From Anthonomus grandis grandis (Eukaryota; Arthropoda; Insecta; Coleoptera; Curculionidae), in assembly GCF_022605725.1 (NCBI RefSeq), contig NC_065548.1:40417131-40481130 (forward strand): a stretch of 64,000 nt of DNA. The letters are read 5' to 3'. Position 1 is the stretch's first letter, and each line of letters starts with the position of its first letter. Positions 1 through 10,281 of this stretch are shown in pieces. Below the pieces are notes generated by a model that was not told the DNA's origin, made no database searches, and was given only the letters and a program-made list of their open reading frames with translations. Position numbers and translations under genes: made by a program.

Positions 1-1819
1 TACCTTATCAAAAGCCTTGGAAAAGTCGGTGTACACGGCACAAGTTTCCAGACCACTATCTATACTTTCGTTTATACTCTGAATAAATGGTATTAAGTTG
101 GTTATTACCGATCTTTTTTGGAAAAAGCCATGTTGGTTAACATCAATAGCTTCTTTGACCTTAAAGAATAATTGTTTTAACAGCAAAGATTCAAAAAGTT
201 TACCAAAGTGACTAAGTAGGGAAATAGGCCTGTAATTCCGTACATAAGTTTTTTCTCCAGATTTAAATACTGGCACAATTTGAGCTGTTTTCCAAATATT
301 AGAAAAAATGTCTCTGGATAAACATTGATTATACAAAACATGCAAAGGCTCGCACAAGCTAGGACAAGACTTCAAAAAAAATGAAGGAAAACCATCTGGG
401 CCAGGTCCCTTTTTAGGATCCATAGATATAAGTGCGGACTTAATGTCATTTATATCAATATTGTCAACTACAAAACATTCTTGACATTGACTAGGCTCAA
501 TTAAAGTTGGTGTATCAGAAGGTTCAAATACTCCACTAAAATACTTAGAAAAGAGTTCACTAATGTCAACACAATTCGAAGCTTCCTGATCATTAAATTT
601 CATTTTTATTGGTAAGCTTTTAGTGTTTTTTTTTGTTATGAAAAAATGACTAGAAATATTTAACGTCTTTGACAATGTTTATTTCTGTTTTATAAATATA
701 ATCTTTGTAATCATTGTGTATATTAATCTTTACTTTTTTGCGTAAATTTGAAAAGTTGTCGTAATCAGATTGTCTTCGGTACAGTTTCCACATTTTATGT
801 GCCTTTAATTTATTTTTAATTAGATTGATGGCGTGTTTGGAAAACCATAGAGGGTATTGTCCCTTATTAATCTTAATTCTAGGGATGTGGTTAATAACAA
901 TGTTATCTAAAACTGTATAAAAACATGCAATGTTAATATTTACATCTTTAGATAAAAATAATTTGTCCCAATGAGTAGAAATAATAATTTCATTGATAGT
1001 GTCGTAATTGGCTTTATTAAATTATAACTTGGTATATGAATTACTAATAATGTTTTTCTCCGACATTAAATTAACACTTATATCCAAAGACATGTGATGG
1101 CTATCTTCAGGCACAAATGGATCCATACTTTTATTTACAATAACTTTTGTAGAATTAGAAATAATAAGATCCAGAATTTTATCACGAGCATTAAAGACGT
1201 GATTAAATTGCTTTAGATTATTAAAGTAAAAAGCATCAGAAAATGTTTTGCTGCAAGGATCAGTGGCGTTGATAGGCAATAAATCCTTAACATTCGGTTT
1301 TTGTGACCATATTAAATTAGGTAGATTAAAGTCACCCATTATTAAAAAATAACTATTAATATTAGTGCTTATAATATTTTCTAGTTTAGACAAAAAGTTT
1401 ATATGGTTATTTACTGCCGCATGAGGTAGAATATAAACAGTGCATAAAAATAATTTTCTGCCCCCCTTTAAAGTAACGCTCACTCATATGTCTTCGATTA
1501 TTGTGTTAAAATTACACGACTTAGAGACAAGTTCCGTGTGGTATAAGTCACAAATCGCCAATAAGACACCGCCACCATCACTTCTGCCACTAATGTTAGC
1601 GTTCCTATCAAGTCTAAAAACGTTATAGTTGTCAGGAAACAGCTCCGAGTCCAGAACGTTGGGATTTAACCAAGACTCGGTTATTGAGTTACAGTCGTAT
1701 AGACAGGTGCAGGCAGACTGATAAAAGTCTACTGTCTTTGTCCTAAGGCCTCTGGTGTTTTGGTAGTAAATAGAAATTGCTGAGACGAAGTCATTAAAAA
1801 AAAAGTTGTAAGTTGCCAC
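1..1819 (-). pseudogene. LINE ORF2: endonuclease plus partial reverse transcriptase
   Basis: The endonuclease starts at 1819 (YYQNTRGLRTKT, then TESWLNP, then GGGVLLAI) and continues in the same frame after a TGA at 1484-1486, where the neighbouring residues suggest an original Trp. The second part keeps GDFNLPN and a degraded SDH motif (DSHHMS), followed by a stop at 1022-1024. The linker reads on in that frame to about 670. RT then continues in another frame from about 633 to the window edge, with GPGPDGFPSFFLKS, NYRPISLLS and YTDFSKAFDKV; the shift lies near a run of T. Family role: nicking the target and priming reverse transcription. Two stops and a frameshift make this copy inactive. 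Confidence 0.85.
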
Positions 1820-1854
1820 AAGAAATTACAAAAGTACTAATTAGAAGATATGGT

Positions 1855-2805
1855 TTATAGTGATGCTAGCACGGAAGACAGAGTGTGCTCATTAATAATA
1901 TTAATGGCTTTGCTGTTCTCGTCCCTCTTTATGAAAACTTTCATTTCTTTCACCCAGCAAAATTTGAAGTTAGAATTTTTACAAAATTCCCTAGCTTTCT
2001 TGTGAAGTTGCTTATAGTAGGGTGAAAGGTGTTCGTTAACAAATATTTTTGGGCCATGTTCAAATCCTAAGTCTGTTGCCTTTAACCCGTGATTTCTTTT
2101 TAATTTAGCGGCATTAATAAATTTGTTTCTTTTAGCTACGGATGAGAATTTGACCACTATGTTTTTGGGTTGGGTTGAACTATTTGTACCCTTAGCATAT
2201 CTGGCAACCTTATGACATGACACGATATTGTCATCTCGAATGTTACTCCCAATGAAAGAACCTAACTCCTTTACGAGAGTGAGGACGTTTTCCTGTTTCT
2301 TCTCGGGAATGCCACATAATTCAGCATTATATTTACGACTATCCTGCTGCATTAATTCAATTTGGGACCTCAAAGACATACACTCCTTACGCACTTCGAT
2401 CAATTCGTGCTGCATGTTCCCCACAGTCTTAGATAGAGTATTTACTTTCTCCATTTGGGCTGAGAAATCGTCTATTTTCCCACTAAAAAAGTTTAGCGAG
2501 TCCATAAATCCCGACTGAGCTGATTTTAAAGCCGCTACATCAGACATAATAAAGTTGGCCTTTTTAAGGAGCTCCTGGAGAACCTTTTCATTGGCCCCCG
2601 TAGAAGCGCCAACGACCTTGGTGTTAGTAGCAGAGCAGTCCCTGCAAAACCATTTAATTCCTGAGTCCGGTGATAAATCATTGATGGTCGCCGGAAGCCT
2701 GACGCACTTGAGATGAAACAGGCGGCCGCACTGACTTCGACAATCGATGCCCGGATTTGTTCGATTGATAACAGTAGAATAACCGGAACACGAGCCGCTA
2801 GGCAT
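1855..2805 (-). CDS. LINE ORF1 protein, PHD-like finger plus FP-like domain
   Basis: An intact 316-codon frame. Residues about 5-60 hold a Cys/His finger (C..C, then CGRLFHLKC, then WFCRDC) like the PHD-type fingers in many insect LINE ORF1 proteins. Residues about 85-155 are heptad-rich and likely form the coiled coil for trimerisation. The C-terminal half (from about residue 165, including FVNEHLSPYYKQLHKKAREF) resembles the baculovirus FP-like domain common in these ORF1s. Family role: nucleic-acid-binding chaperone coating the element RNA. The stop lies 35 bp before the ORF2 start. ORF1 is unbroken although its ORF2 is dead. It could be mistaken for a host PHD protein; the adjacent endonuclease/RT argues against that. 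Confidence 0.85.
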   Translation of the reverse strand: MPSGSCSGYSTVINRTNPGIDCRSQCGRLFHLKCVRLPATINDLSPDSGIKWFCRDCSATNTKVVGASTGANEKVLQELLKKANFIMSDVAALKSAQSGFMDSLNFFSGKIDDFSAQMEKVNTLSKTVGNMQHELIEVRKECMSLRSQIELMQQDSRKYNAELCGIPEKKQENVLTLVKELGSFIGSNIRDDNIVSCHKVARYAKGTNSSTQPKNIVVKFSSVAKRNKFINAAKLKRNHGLKATDLGFEHGPKIFVNEHLSPYYKQLHKKAREFCKNSNFKFCWVKEMKVFIKRDENSKAINIINEHTLSSVLASL

Positions 2806-2870
2806 GGCGTATTGAAGTAGATGATTTTAATAATAATATAAGAAATATCGATTATAACTTAAGTTATTGC

Positions 2871-3430
2871 TCACGCCCTCGCCGGAACTAATTTTTAGAC
2901 ACTGTTACGATTCGAATGGTGTAACTTATGGTTATTATTAAGTAGGTACTGTGTGAATATAAAAATGCCAATAAAGACCGGAATAATTGTACGCGCGTCT
3001 CGCTTACTCGATGTACTCGAAACTATTATTGCTATTATCTTTTTTGTTCAGGTAACTATAGGTTCAGTTGATTAACCCTAGGCTAGACTTTACCTTTGTA
3101 CATTTGGGATAATAAAGACATTATTTAATAATTTATTTATTTAATTTCTATAACATACAGCTGAATACTTTTCAACTTTGATAGAATAAACAGAAAGTGC
3201 AGTAGTACCGTAACAAGTGTTATTTTCTGCTCCCATATTTTTTAACAAATTTAGTGGCTTATTAACGTTTTATAAGCTAAAATTGGTATCGTTGTAAAGC
3301 TGTTTTTTCTATCTATAAGCAGAGTGAAAAGGCATTTTTCTGAAGGACTGTTTTCCCTAGGAAAATACCAAAGTACTAATGCTATTAAAATAAACTGTCT
3401 ATTAGTGATAAATACCAAGGTCCATTGTTA
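2871..3430. other. Spacer between two LINEs, nothing recognised
   Basis: AT-rich sequence between the 5' ends of two LINEs that point away from each other. It may contain part of either 5' UTR. I see no frame, repeat or RNA gene. Confidence 0.4.
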
Positions 3431-3584
3431 GGCAGAGGATTAGCCGTTGGAATTTGCTGAATTCTCGCGAAGTGCTGAGTGTATGTGAATAGAGGTACGG
3501 ATTAAAAGATATAGGTTGTGTAGTGGAGTTGTGTGTGTAGGATGTTTTGTTTTGAAATTTGACTGAAATAAGATCTCTGTCAAC

Positions 3585-4436
3585 ATGTCGAGCAGCTGTG
3601 ATATTTGTTCAGTCAAAATTACCAGCACACGAAAAGTAATTAAATGTCTAGGAAGGAGCTGTCCTAATGTATGTCACCAGAATTGCCTAAAGGGACATTT
3701 AGATGATTGGAAATGTAAATCATGTTCTTACTGCCTATCACAAAGGGATCTTTTTGAAGAGATGCAGAAAATTTCCAAGTGAAGAAATGGGAAAATCGAT
3801 CGACTTTTGTCAAAGCTCAATTGAAGAAAATAATAGTTTAATAAAAAAAACAAGACAAAAAAATCTCAGAATGTTTGGATAAAATAGAAGCTCTTCAGAA
3901 TAAATGTATCCAGCTGGAAAAAGAAAATATTGCCCTCAAATCGCTCCTTAATGATCAAGAACAACATTCAAGATCTAACAGTGTTGATATAGTTGGCGTC
4001 CCTGAACTAAGGGATGAAAATGTAATCTCTACAGTCGCTAAGATTGTCAGAGCCTTAAACGTCAATATTGGGGTCACATAGATCACTAATATCGTATAGG
4101 GGAGGTCCAGGAAGAAAAACATGAACCTCGTTCCATGTATGTGAAGTTCATCTCAAAGATTAAAAAGGAGCAGTTTCTTGGTGCTAAAAAAATGAGACGG
4201 GATCTTTGTGTGGGCAATATATGTGAGGGTGTGTAGGGGGTTCACGCGAAAAAACCCGTGTACATCAACGAATGTCTAACAAAGTCTAATCGTGCGTTGT
4301 TTAAGAAGTGCCGTGACTATAAAAAGAAAGAAAACATAAAATACTTGTGGGTGAGGGATAAAAAATGTGTATGCGAAAAAATGACACTTCGAAGAAGTTT
4401 GTAACCTATATAGAAAATTCATTGATTGATGTTAAC
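3585..4436 (+). pseudogene. LINE ORF1 (PHD-like finger, coiled coil, FP-like domain), broken
   Basis: 3585-3782 encodes a Cys/His finger (CDICSVK, CHQNC, WKCKSC) and stops. 3875-4081 encodes a coiled-coil stretch (NKCIQLEKENIALKSLL) and the start of the FP-like domain (VDIVGVPELRDENV), then stops. Further degraded reading continues to about 4430 with VYINECLTKSNRALFKK and KKENIKYLWVRDKKC, which match the equivalent C-terminal part of the intact ORF1 at 1855-2805. Several stops and frameshifts make it nonfunctional. Domain order and position before an endonuclease identify it. Confidence 0.8.
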
Positions 4437-5055
4437 TGAAAATGAAGGTAAATATTTAAAAATTTACTATCTGTTCTATTCTTCTCGTCACCTCAATTTC
4501 ACTTTATTGACTAGTTTAATACTTAGTTTTTTATTTAGTTTAGTTCTATAAGTTATATTCTTAAGTGCATTCAAAGTATCGCTTCTTGCTGTTAATATTT
4601 TTTTGTTTTACATAATGAATGTTGAGTTGCCTTATTGCCTCACCTCTCCCTATAATATTTCCTTACTTGCTATTCTTTACTTTTACTACAAACCTGGTAC
4701 ATACCCAAATAATACGTCACACGCAAGTACCGAAAAGACTGACGCGGGGAATCGAGGTGAAAAACACTCGGTACTAGATCGTCTTACTGTTAATAACCAT
4801 TTTTACGACCAGTGTTCGCGCGGCCTTCCGCAAAAACTTCCTGTGTTATCCTGATCCTGACTGACCCTTAGGTAAGTCTTGTTACTTTTAATTTAATTCA
4901 ATCACTTTTATATTTTTCGTGCTAAGTCAGCAGGTGGTGGTGTAAAACCGTCCAAAGGTACATGAACCATTGCAACCTATAAAATTTACAGTCTATAGGG
5001 TCTCAATTGATTAGAACCCTTTTCTAATCAATGGCACCCTTTTAAACACACTTAT
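4437..5055 (+). other. Stretch between ORF1 and ORF2 of the second LINE
   Basis: No recognisable domain. Part of it (about 4720-4860) is richer in CG than its surroundings. An 83-codon open stretch at 4603-4854 has no family resemblance I can name. It is far longer than the usual ORF1-ORF2 gap, so it may hold an old insertion. Confidence 0.35.
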
Positions 5056-5748
5056 CAAAACTGTCGAGGTCTTAATTCTAAGTTATTTAATCTTAGGCTA
5101 TCAATCTCTTCTTCAGATTATGATGTTATTGTCTTGACGGAGACTTGGATCCAGCCATCTATAACCGCGAGTTTATCGATCAAAGATATATAGTTTATCG
5201 AGAAGATCGTGACCTAATTCGATCAGGTAAAGGAACGGGAGGGGGAACCCTTGTCGCCGTCAACACAGAAATATCATCCCAACTGTTACCTATATCGTGC
5301 AATAATAGTAAGATAGAGGATTTTTGGATTAAATTATGTTTTTCTTCTCAAAACTTGTATTTATGTAGTACTTATATACCTCCAAGGATGTCATATGACA
5401 CTTATAGTGAATTTTTTGATACTGCAGAAAGGTATCTACAAGGCCAAAATAATAAAATTCTTATTTTAGGGGACTTTAGTAGATGTAGAAAATAGGAATA
5501 TTTTTAATAACATAGAAAGTAGATATTTACAAATGGTAAACCTGTTAGACTTGCGACAACATAATAAAATTCTTAACAACAGAAATAGGGTTCTTGATCT
5601 TGTTTCGAGCAATTTTTCTTTAACTTTAAATAGAAACGACTCTCCTTTTATAAGGGAATATCCGGATCATCCCACTTTGTTTTGCAAACTTGAATTTAGC
5701 AATACTTCTAAGGGTTATCACCGACGCGTTTGTCTCGCATTTTTCTAG
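5056..5748 (+). pseudogene. LINE ORF2 endonuclease domain, broken
   Basis: Readable in three frames. 5056-5150 gives RGLNSKLFNLRLS and VIVLTETWI, the N-terminal part of an APE-type endonuclease with its catalytic Glu. A one-base shift near 5150 leads into 5145-5495 with YRED, GKGTGGGTLVAV, STYIPPRM and LILGDF. 5533-5748 gives the C-terminal third (NRVLDLVSS, then a decayed SDH region reading PDHPTLF). The expected stretch after it is missing, so a deletion probably joins the endonuclease to the RT fragment. Confidence 0.8.
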
Positions 5749-5792
5749 TATTGTTTAATCAAATCCCTCTGGCTACACCCTGGATTTTACTC

Positions 5793-6168
5793 CGGCGGTT
5801 CCTCTGACAAATGCGATTTTGTTCATAAAGGGTATTATTGTGGAAGATATTAGGGTTCCCGTAAAAAAATTAAAACCTAAAAAATCGGTCGGGCCAGATT
5901 AGATACCACCCTATATCTTTAAAGCATGTATTGATTTTCTAACTGAGCCCTTATTAATAATATTTAACCTAATATTGGAAAAAAAAATGAATCCAGATTT
6001 ATGGAAAACCTCAAAAATAGCTCCTATATTTAAAAGTGGTGACAAGGCTGATATTTCAAATTATAGACCTGTAGCATTAATTTGTTGTCCAAGCTAAATT
6101 TTTGAATCAATATTATATAACAAATTTAAAAATCTCATCCATTCTTCTCTAAGAGACCAACATACAAA
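5793..6168 (+). pseudogene. LINE reverse transcriptase, N-terminal fragment
   Basis: Gives VKKLKPKKSVGPD, a TAG stop at 5900-5902, then IPPYIFKACIDFL, LWKTSKIAPIFKSGDKA, SNYRPVALI, a TAA stop at 6095-6097, and IFESILYNKF. These are the early RT motifs before the first catalytic Asp. The frame ends at the junction with inverted Penelope-like sequence near 6168. Confidence 0.85.
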
Positions 6169-6477
6169 ATTAACGAAAAACAAATAAAAACACAAAGTCA
6201 CGGTCTCACAACATGTAATTAAACGGGCTACACGTGTTTCGCTTTAGTTAGAGCATCATCAGGCCTAAAATAAAAATACTACGTAAACAAAACTAAAAAC
6301 TTACATAAAACAATAAAAAACCTTTAAAAGCCATCCACACACTTCACAGTACATAAATAAACAATAATTTTAAGTTTATAAATTGTACAAAGCAGAAATT
6401 AAAAAAAAAAACAAAGTGGAACGGAACAACATAGACTCAACGAGAATCGAACGCGGTACAACAAGGTTATAAGTATA
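6169..6477 (-). mobile_element. Penelope-like element, outer part of the inverted left copy
   Basis: Minus-strand 3' tail of the Penelope-like element, about 310 bp, near-identical to 11286-11594 reversed. It contains a hammerhead ribozyme (6226-6265) and half of the tRNA-like segment. The last 12 bases (6466-6477) are one copy of the target-site duplication of the inserted LINE. The rest of this arm resumes at 10057. Confidence 0.85.
6226..6265 (-). ncRNA. Hammerhead ribozyme motif (Penelope type), inverted copy
   Basis: Read on the minus strand: stem I GGC, core CTGATGA, stem II GCTCT/AAAGC with loop AACT, core GAAA, a self-complementary CACGTG as stem III, TA at the cleavage site, and closing GCC. 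One stem II pair is mismatched compared with the sister motif at 11498-11537. Stem III is too short for a monomer hairpin, which fits the dimer-type hammerheads known in Penelope-like elements. Activity is not shown. Confidence 0.75.
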
Positions 6478-7067
6478 CATTTTTTTTCCAAACATTTTAT
6501 TTATTTCCTATAAATTACATTTCGAACTTAATTATACTACTTATTCGTTACTACTTAAATAGAATAGAATTCTTAAATATCCTGCACGCAGGCAGGCGTG
6601 TTATTAAGAAAAAACCCCTGGGAAGGGGGACCGTTGTTATGGCCTTAACAATAGAAAAGTAGCATTCAACCAGTGCCGATACTGTATCCCACCGCCTATC
6701 TAAAAAGATTTATGAGGGAGCTTCCATTGGTGGTAAGCGCGATGCTCTTAGCACTGAGACGCAAGTAAGCCGCGGGTTGTTATCAGGATGCGTGATGTTT
6801 TTTGAGGAAAACTGGCACGAAAAACCTCATTTAAATTAAAATCAGGTACCTCGTAGCAAAAAAGGTTATGCCCAAAGCCTTTCAAGGTAAGTTATTCTAC
6901 TGTAGTCTAATGCAGCAGTAGAATAGAGCCAGTAGCAAGTGTGGTACGATATATCGTGGAGTCTATTTAGATGGTTGTGTGTTTATGTATCATACGTTTG
7001 TGTAGTTTCTGTGGGTTTAAAATTGTGAGTGGTATATTGAGGAGTGTATCTAGGAATATTGCCAAGG
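6478..7067 (-). other. 3' untranslated region of the Jockey-like LINE
   Basis: Lies between the ORF2 stop and the A-rich end. No coding potential was recognised. A GC-richer block (about 6590-6790) contains short inverted repeats such as CCTGCACGCAGG near 6581 and could fold; no function can be assigned. Confidence 0.5.
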
Positions 7068-9785
7068 TCAAGGAACCCGGTAATAAATTGGTAATCTTTT
7101 ATATATTGGCCCATGTTTTATGATTTCCTGATTATTAGATCTAATGTTTGTGATATTTTGCGTCATTTCCGACCCCTGCACGGAGAAGGTGAAGAATTTT
7201 TCTGATATATCGTTGATATAGTCAGAGATATATTCCACACCACTACCCTCATGCAGATCGCGGATCCGCGTGTATCTGTCCGCTGATAAGACGCCCCTCA
7301 AAATTTTATTTTGAAAAATTTGAAGGCGCTTTTTTTGCGTATCGGATATAATGTTCCAGACTGGAGCGCCATACGTTAAGCAAGGCCTGATTACTTGTTT
7401 ATAGATTAGCAATTTATTTTCTGGGCTTAGGGGTGATTTAGGACAGATTAAGGGGTAGAGTTTTTGTTGTGCTGCAAAAGTCCTTTGCAGTACTGAGGAG
7501 ACATGGGGGATAAAGGATAATCTTTCATCAAGCATTATTCCGAGATACTTTGCCTTTTTGGAAGAGGTTATGGGAGTGTTTTTTATGACAAGCGGGGTTA
7601 TTATACGGTGATTGGTACGTTTTCTAGTGAATGTTACGAGCTCAGTTTTTGTTGCATTCACTGTTAATTTCCACTTTGCGTAGTAGGAAAGAAGTGTTGA
7701 TAAATGGTAGGAGAGGGTTTGTTTGGTAGCTTGGGCGTAGAAGGACTGGGAATAAATAGCTGTATCGTCAGCGTAGAGTGCTATTTTGGTGCTTGGAAAT
7801 TTGGGAATATCAGATGTATACAGATTATATAAAAGAGGGGATAGGACCGTACCTTGGGGGACGCCGGCTTTTAGGTGTTTGGGAGTTGAAAGACTGTTTT
7901 CTATTTTAACTTGAAAGGTACGATCTTGGAGATAAGAAGCGATTAGGGATACAATGTGCAAAGGAATATCAAGGAGGGCAAATAGCTTGAAGATCAGGCC
8001 ATGGTGCTACACTTTATCAAAAGCCCTTTCGATATCTAGAAGCAACATAGTGGTGTTCATCTTTTTATTAAAACCATCAAAAATGTCTTGGACAATGCGT
8101 GTGGTAAGCAGAGTCGTGTTATGTCGAGGCCTAAAACCAAACTGCTCCCTCGGAAGTATCTTTCTGGCTTCAACTACAGTGCTGATTCTGTCCAGGAGAA
8201 TCTTTTCAGTCAGTTTGCCCATGATGTTCAAAAGGGAAATAGGGCGATAGGAGCTAGGCAGAGATGGATTTTTGCCGGGTTTGGAAAATAATATGACTAC
8301 AGCCTTTTTCCACTCAATGGGAAAGTGTTGCAGTCTTACTATTGCATTAATAATATACATTAGTTGTACAAGTGGTTTTCGTGGTAGAGACTTGAGAAGG
8401 CGATACGGAATGCCATCGGGACCTGGTGCTTTGTTATTGGGTAACCGGCGAAGGTATTTGCGTATTTCTCTTGGAGAGGTTATTAGGTTTTGAAGAGTAT
8501 GTGGTGGTATTGGAAATTTCTGTACACTAAAAGTGGCGCCCGTGTTGCTGATTTGCCTTTGTCCGTTGTTGATGTCAGGTACCTGACTATGTATTTCCGC
8601 CAAAAAGTCTGCGAAAACTTCGGATTTCTCTAAATCTGTTATATAATCCCGTCCGTTATGTGTAATTGTCGGGACTTTTATATTTTGTTTTTGCATTCCT
8701 CTTGCAAACTTCCACAGGGAATTATCCCTCGGGGTAAGTTTTCGGAGTTTTTCTGTCCAACACGTGTTTCGGTGAATGGCAATTTTTTGCCTTATCGTGT
8801 TGGAGAGATCCAGCATTGCCTGTCTGTCTGTTTGTCGCCTGTAGTATTGCCAAACCTTCCTAGTTCTGTTTCTGGCCCTAATAAGGTCTAGAATTTCGGC
8901 AGGAAGATTTTCTTGTTTGGGCCTTTCAGGAACTTTTTTGGCAAGTCTAGCTTGTAATGTTTGTATATTGTTGGTGAAAGTCTGTACTTCCTGCTCCAAC
9001 TGAGCAATTGTGGGTATATCACCACTAATATTGGTCATACCATTAAGTTGTTGCCTGAAAGTTTTATAGTTGAAGTTTTTGTAACTGTAGATTGTCCGTT
9101 GGGTGTTAAATAGCCCTTGACCAAGTTTCCAGTCAATGACGACCGGTAGATGGTCTGAGTTAAGATCATCGACTGTAACGGGGTCTGTTAGGTTTCTAAG
9201 TCCTTTGTTTATAATTAAATCAATGTAAGTAGGTGTTGTATTATTTAAAGGGTAGTGCGCAGGTGAGTTTGGGCAAAGTAGTTGTAATTGGGGTTGGTTC
9301 TGGATAAAATCATAGAGGACAACACCATGTTGGTTGTTTCTATGATTTTTCCAGGCTTTATGGCGAGCGTTTAAGTCCCCAAGAAGTAGGGAATTGTATT
9401 GTAGGGAAAAAAAGGGTGAAAAGTCTTGTTCTGTAACTAGTTGAGAGGGCGGGAGGTACGCTCCACTAATCAGCACGTTGCCTTCCAACAGAATTGAAAC
9501 ATGTTCTATAGACGTGGTAAATTGACGCATGCGTTTGTAAGCGTGCTTAGTGTTGATCAGTATGGCAACACCGCCCCCCCTCGCGTGCTGTCGGTCAGTT
9601 CTTTCCACCTGATAATTTCTAATTCTCAGGCGATCGACATTGCGCAGTCGTGTTTCGACTAAGATGGCTATGTCGATATCCCGAGAACCTACGAAATGAA
9701 TGAATTCGCTTTGCTTCTCGCGTACTCCATTGCAATTCCACAGTAGAAATGTGAATATAAATAAAAGTAAAAGTGAAAAATTTGC
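7068..9785 (-). pseudogene. LINE ORF2: APE-type endonuclease and reverse transcriptase, one internal stop
   Basis: Starts in the same frame just after the ORF1 stop (ANFSLLLLFIFTFLLWNCNG). Endonuclease motifs in order: LWNCNGV, LVETRL, RGGGVAILI, LLGDLNARHKAW, NSDHLPVVI. RT motifs: NNKAPGPDGIPYRLL, SYRPISLLN, REQFGFRPRHNTT, LLLDIERAFDKV, AGVPQGTVLSPLLYNLY, ALYADDTAIYS, KYLGIMLDERL. The frame runs to the normal C-terminus at 7068. The only interruption is a TAG at 8007-8009, directly after AFDKV, where family members have Trp. No ATG precedes the endonuclease in this frame. Without the stop it would be a complete Jockey-type ORF2; as it stands it is inactive. Confidence 0.9.
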
Positions 9786-10004
9786 TTAGATATTGAAACT
9801 GGGTAGTTTTTCCTCAAAAAACACCCTGCTTGCATTAAACTTTTCCATTTCAGTTTTGCAACCCCGCAGCATACTCACGTAACAGCAGATTGCATCATGT
9901 AGGCCATCTAGGTTTATTAAGGATTGAAGTTCCCCTAATGCATCTTGAATATTGTGCAGTTTATCTGCGGTGACGGTTACAGCATCGGCACTAGTTGATG
10001 CCAT
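9786..10004 (-). CDS. Very short LINE ORF1-like frame (72 codons)
   Basis: Begins at the first ATG after the 5' end (MASTSADAVTVTADKLHN) and ends with a TAA immediately before ORF2 in the same frame. It has no zinc knuckle and no RRM-like motif; residues 10-40 could form an amphipathic helix. Normal Jockey ORF1s are several hundred residues long, so this is either a drastically shortened ORF1 or the N-terminal extension of one fused ORF1-ORF2 frame split by the TAA. Position next to the target-site duplication supports it being the true 5' part of the element. Function unknown. Confidence 0.5.
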   Translation of the reverse strand: MASTSADAVTVTADKLHNIQDALGELQSLINLDGLHDAICCYVSMLRGCKTEMEKFNASRVFFEEKLPSFNI

Positions 10005-10056
10005 ATTTGTCCGAGATATTAGAGTATCAGGAAAGTGCCTGTCGTAATCGCGCGTT

Positions 10057-10281
10057 GTTATAAGTATAAGTGTAAAACCTCTCGGTCATACGGACCTAAT
10101 ACTAAAACAACTTAACACGTTAGCTATGTAAATTAAAGAAAGTGACTACAAGGAAAATGTTAAACGATACTTAGCTAAATTAAATTGTTAAAAATTAAAT
10201 TAGGTCAAAAGTAAACACGTCATTAACACACACGAGAACAGGACTCTTTTTAGCTTTTGTAATTTCCATTTTTTCCAGACC
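10057..10281 (-). mobile_element. Penelope-like element, inner part of the inverted left copy
   Basis: Reverse complement of 11075-11297. It includes the last codons of the GIY-YIG protein (about 10215-10281) and the start of the tail. At 10282 it meets the sense copy head to head, without spacer. Confidence 0.85.

Larger units (their letters stand above)
1..2870 (-). mobile_element. LINE (Jockey/CR1 supergroup), cut off by the window start
   Basis: A non-LTR retrotransposon read on the minus strand. In order it has a 5' leader, ORF1 (PHD-like finger, coiled coil, FP-like domain), ORF2 apurinic-type endonuclease, linker and reverse transcriptase. The window ends inside RT just after the first catalytic aspartate block, so palm, thumb and 3' end are missing. 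ORF1 is intact while ORF2 carries stops and at least one frameshift, so this is a fairly young but dead copy. The exact 5' end was not located; 2870 is an estimate. Class assignment rests on motif style, not on a phylogeny. Confidence 0.85.
3431..6168 (+). mobile_element. Plus-strand LINE, left part (ORF1, endonuclease, start of RT)
   Basis: A second Jockey/CR1-type LINE, related to the one at the window start by its PHD-finger ORF1 and FP-like domain but more decayed. Its RT is interrupted at about 6168 by a Penelope-like inverted pair, and matching RT sequence resumes at about 11595. The two RT flanks overlap by about 18 codons with clearly different residues, so they may come from two related copies rather than one. 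The 5' end near 3431 is a guess. Confidence 0.75.
6478..10056 (-). mobile_element. Jockey-like LINE, probably full length, with 12-bp target-site duplication
   Basis: A 3.58-kb element on the minus strand, flanked by GTTATAAGTATA at 6466-6477 and 10057-10068. The 3' end (next to 6478) carries a short A tract when read on the element strand. Joining the flanks across it restores the Penelope tail seen at 11286-11300, so both borders are well supported. It has a short leader (about 52 bp), a 72-codon ORF1, a long ORF2 and a 3' UTR of about 590 bp. Only two stops interrupt the entire reading frame, so the insertion is recent. Confidence 0.9.

Noticed and set aside
8088..8493. Plus-strand frames of 67-73 codons
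   Set aside because: Antisense shadows of the strongly supported minus-strand LINE ORF2.
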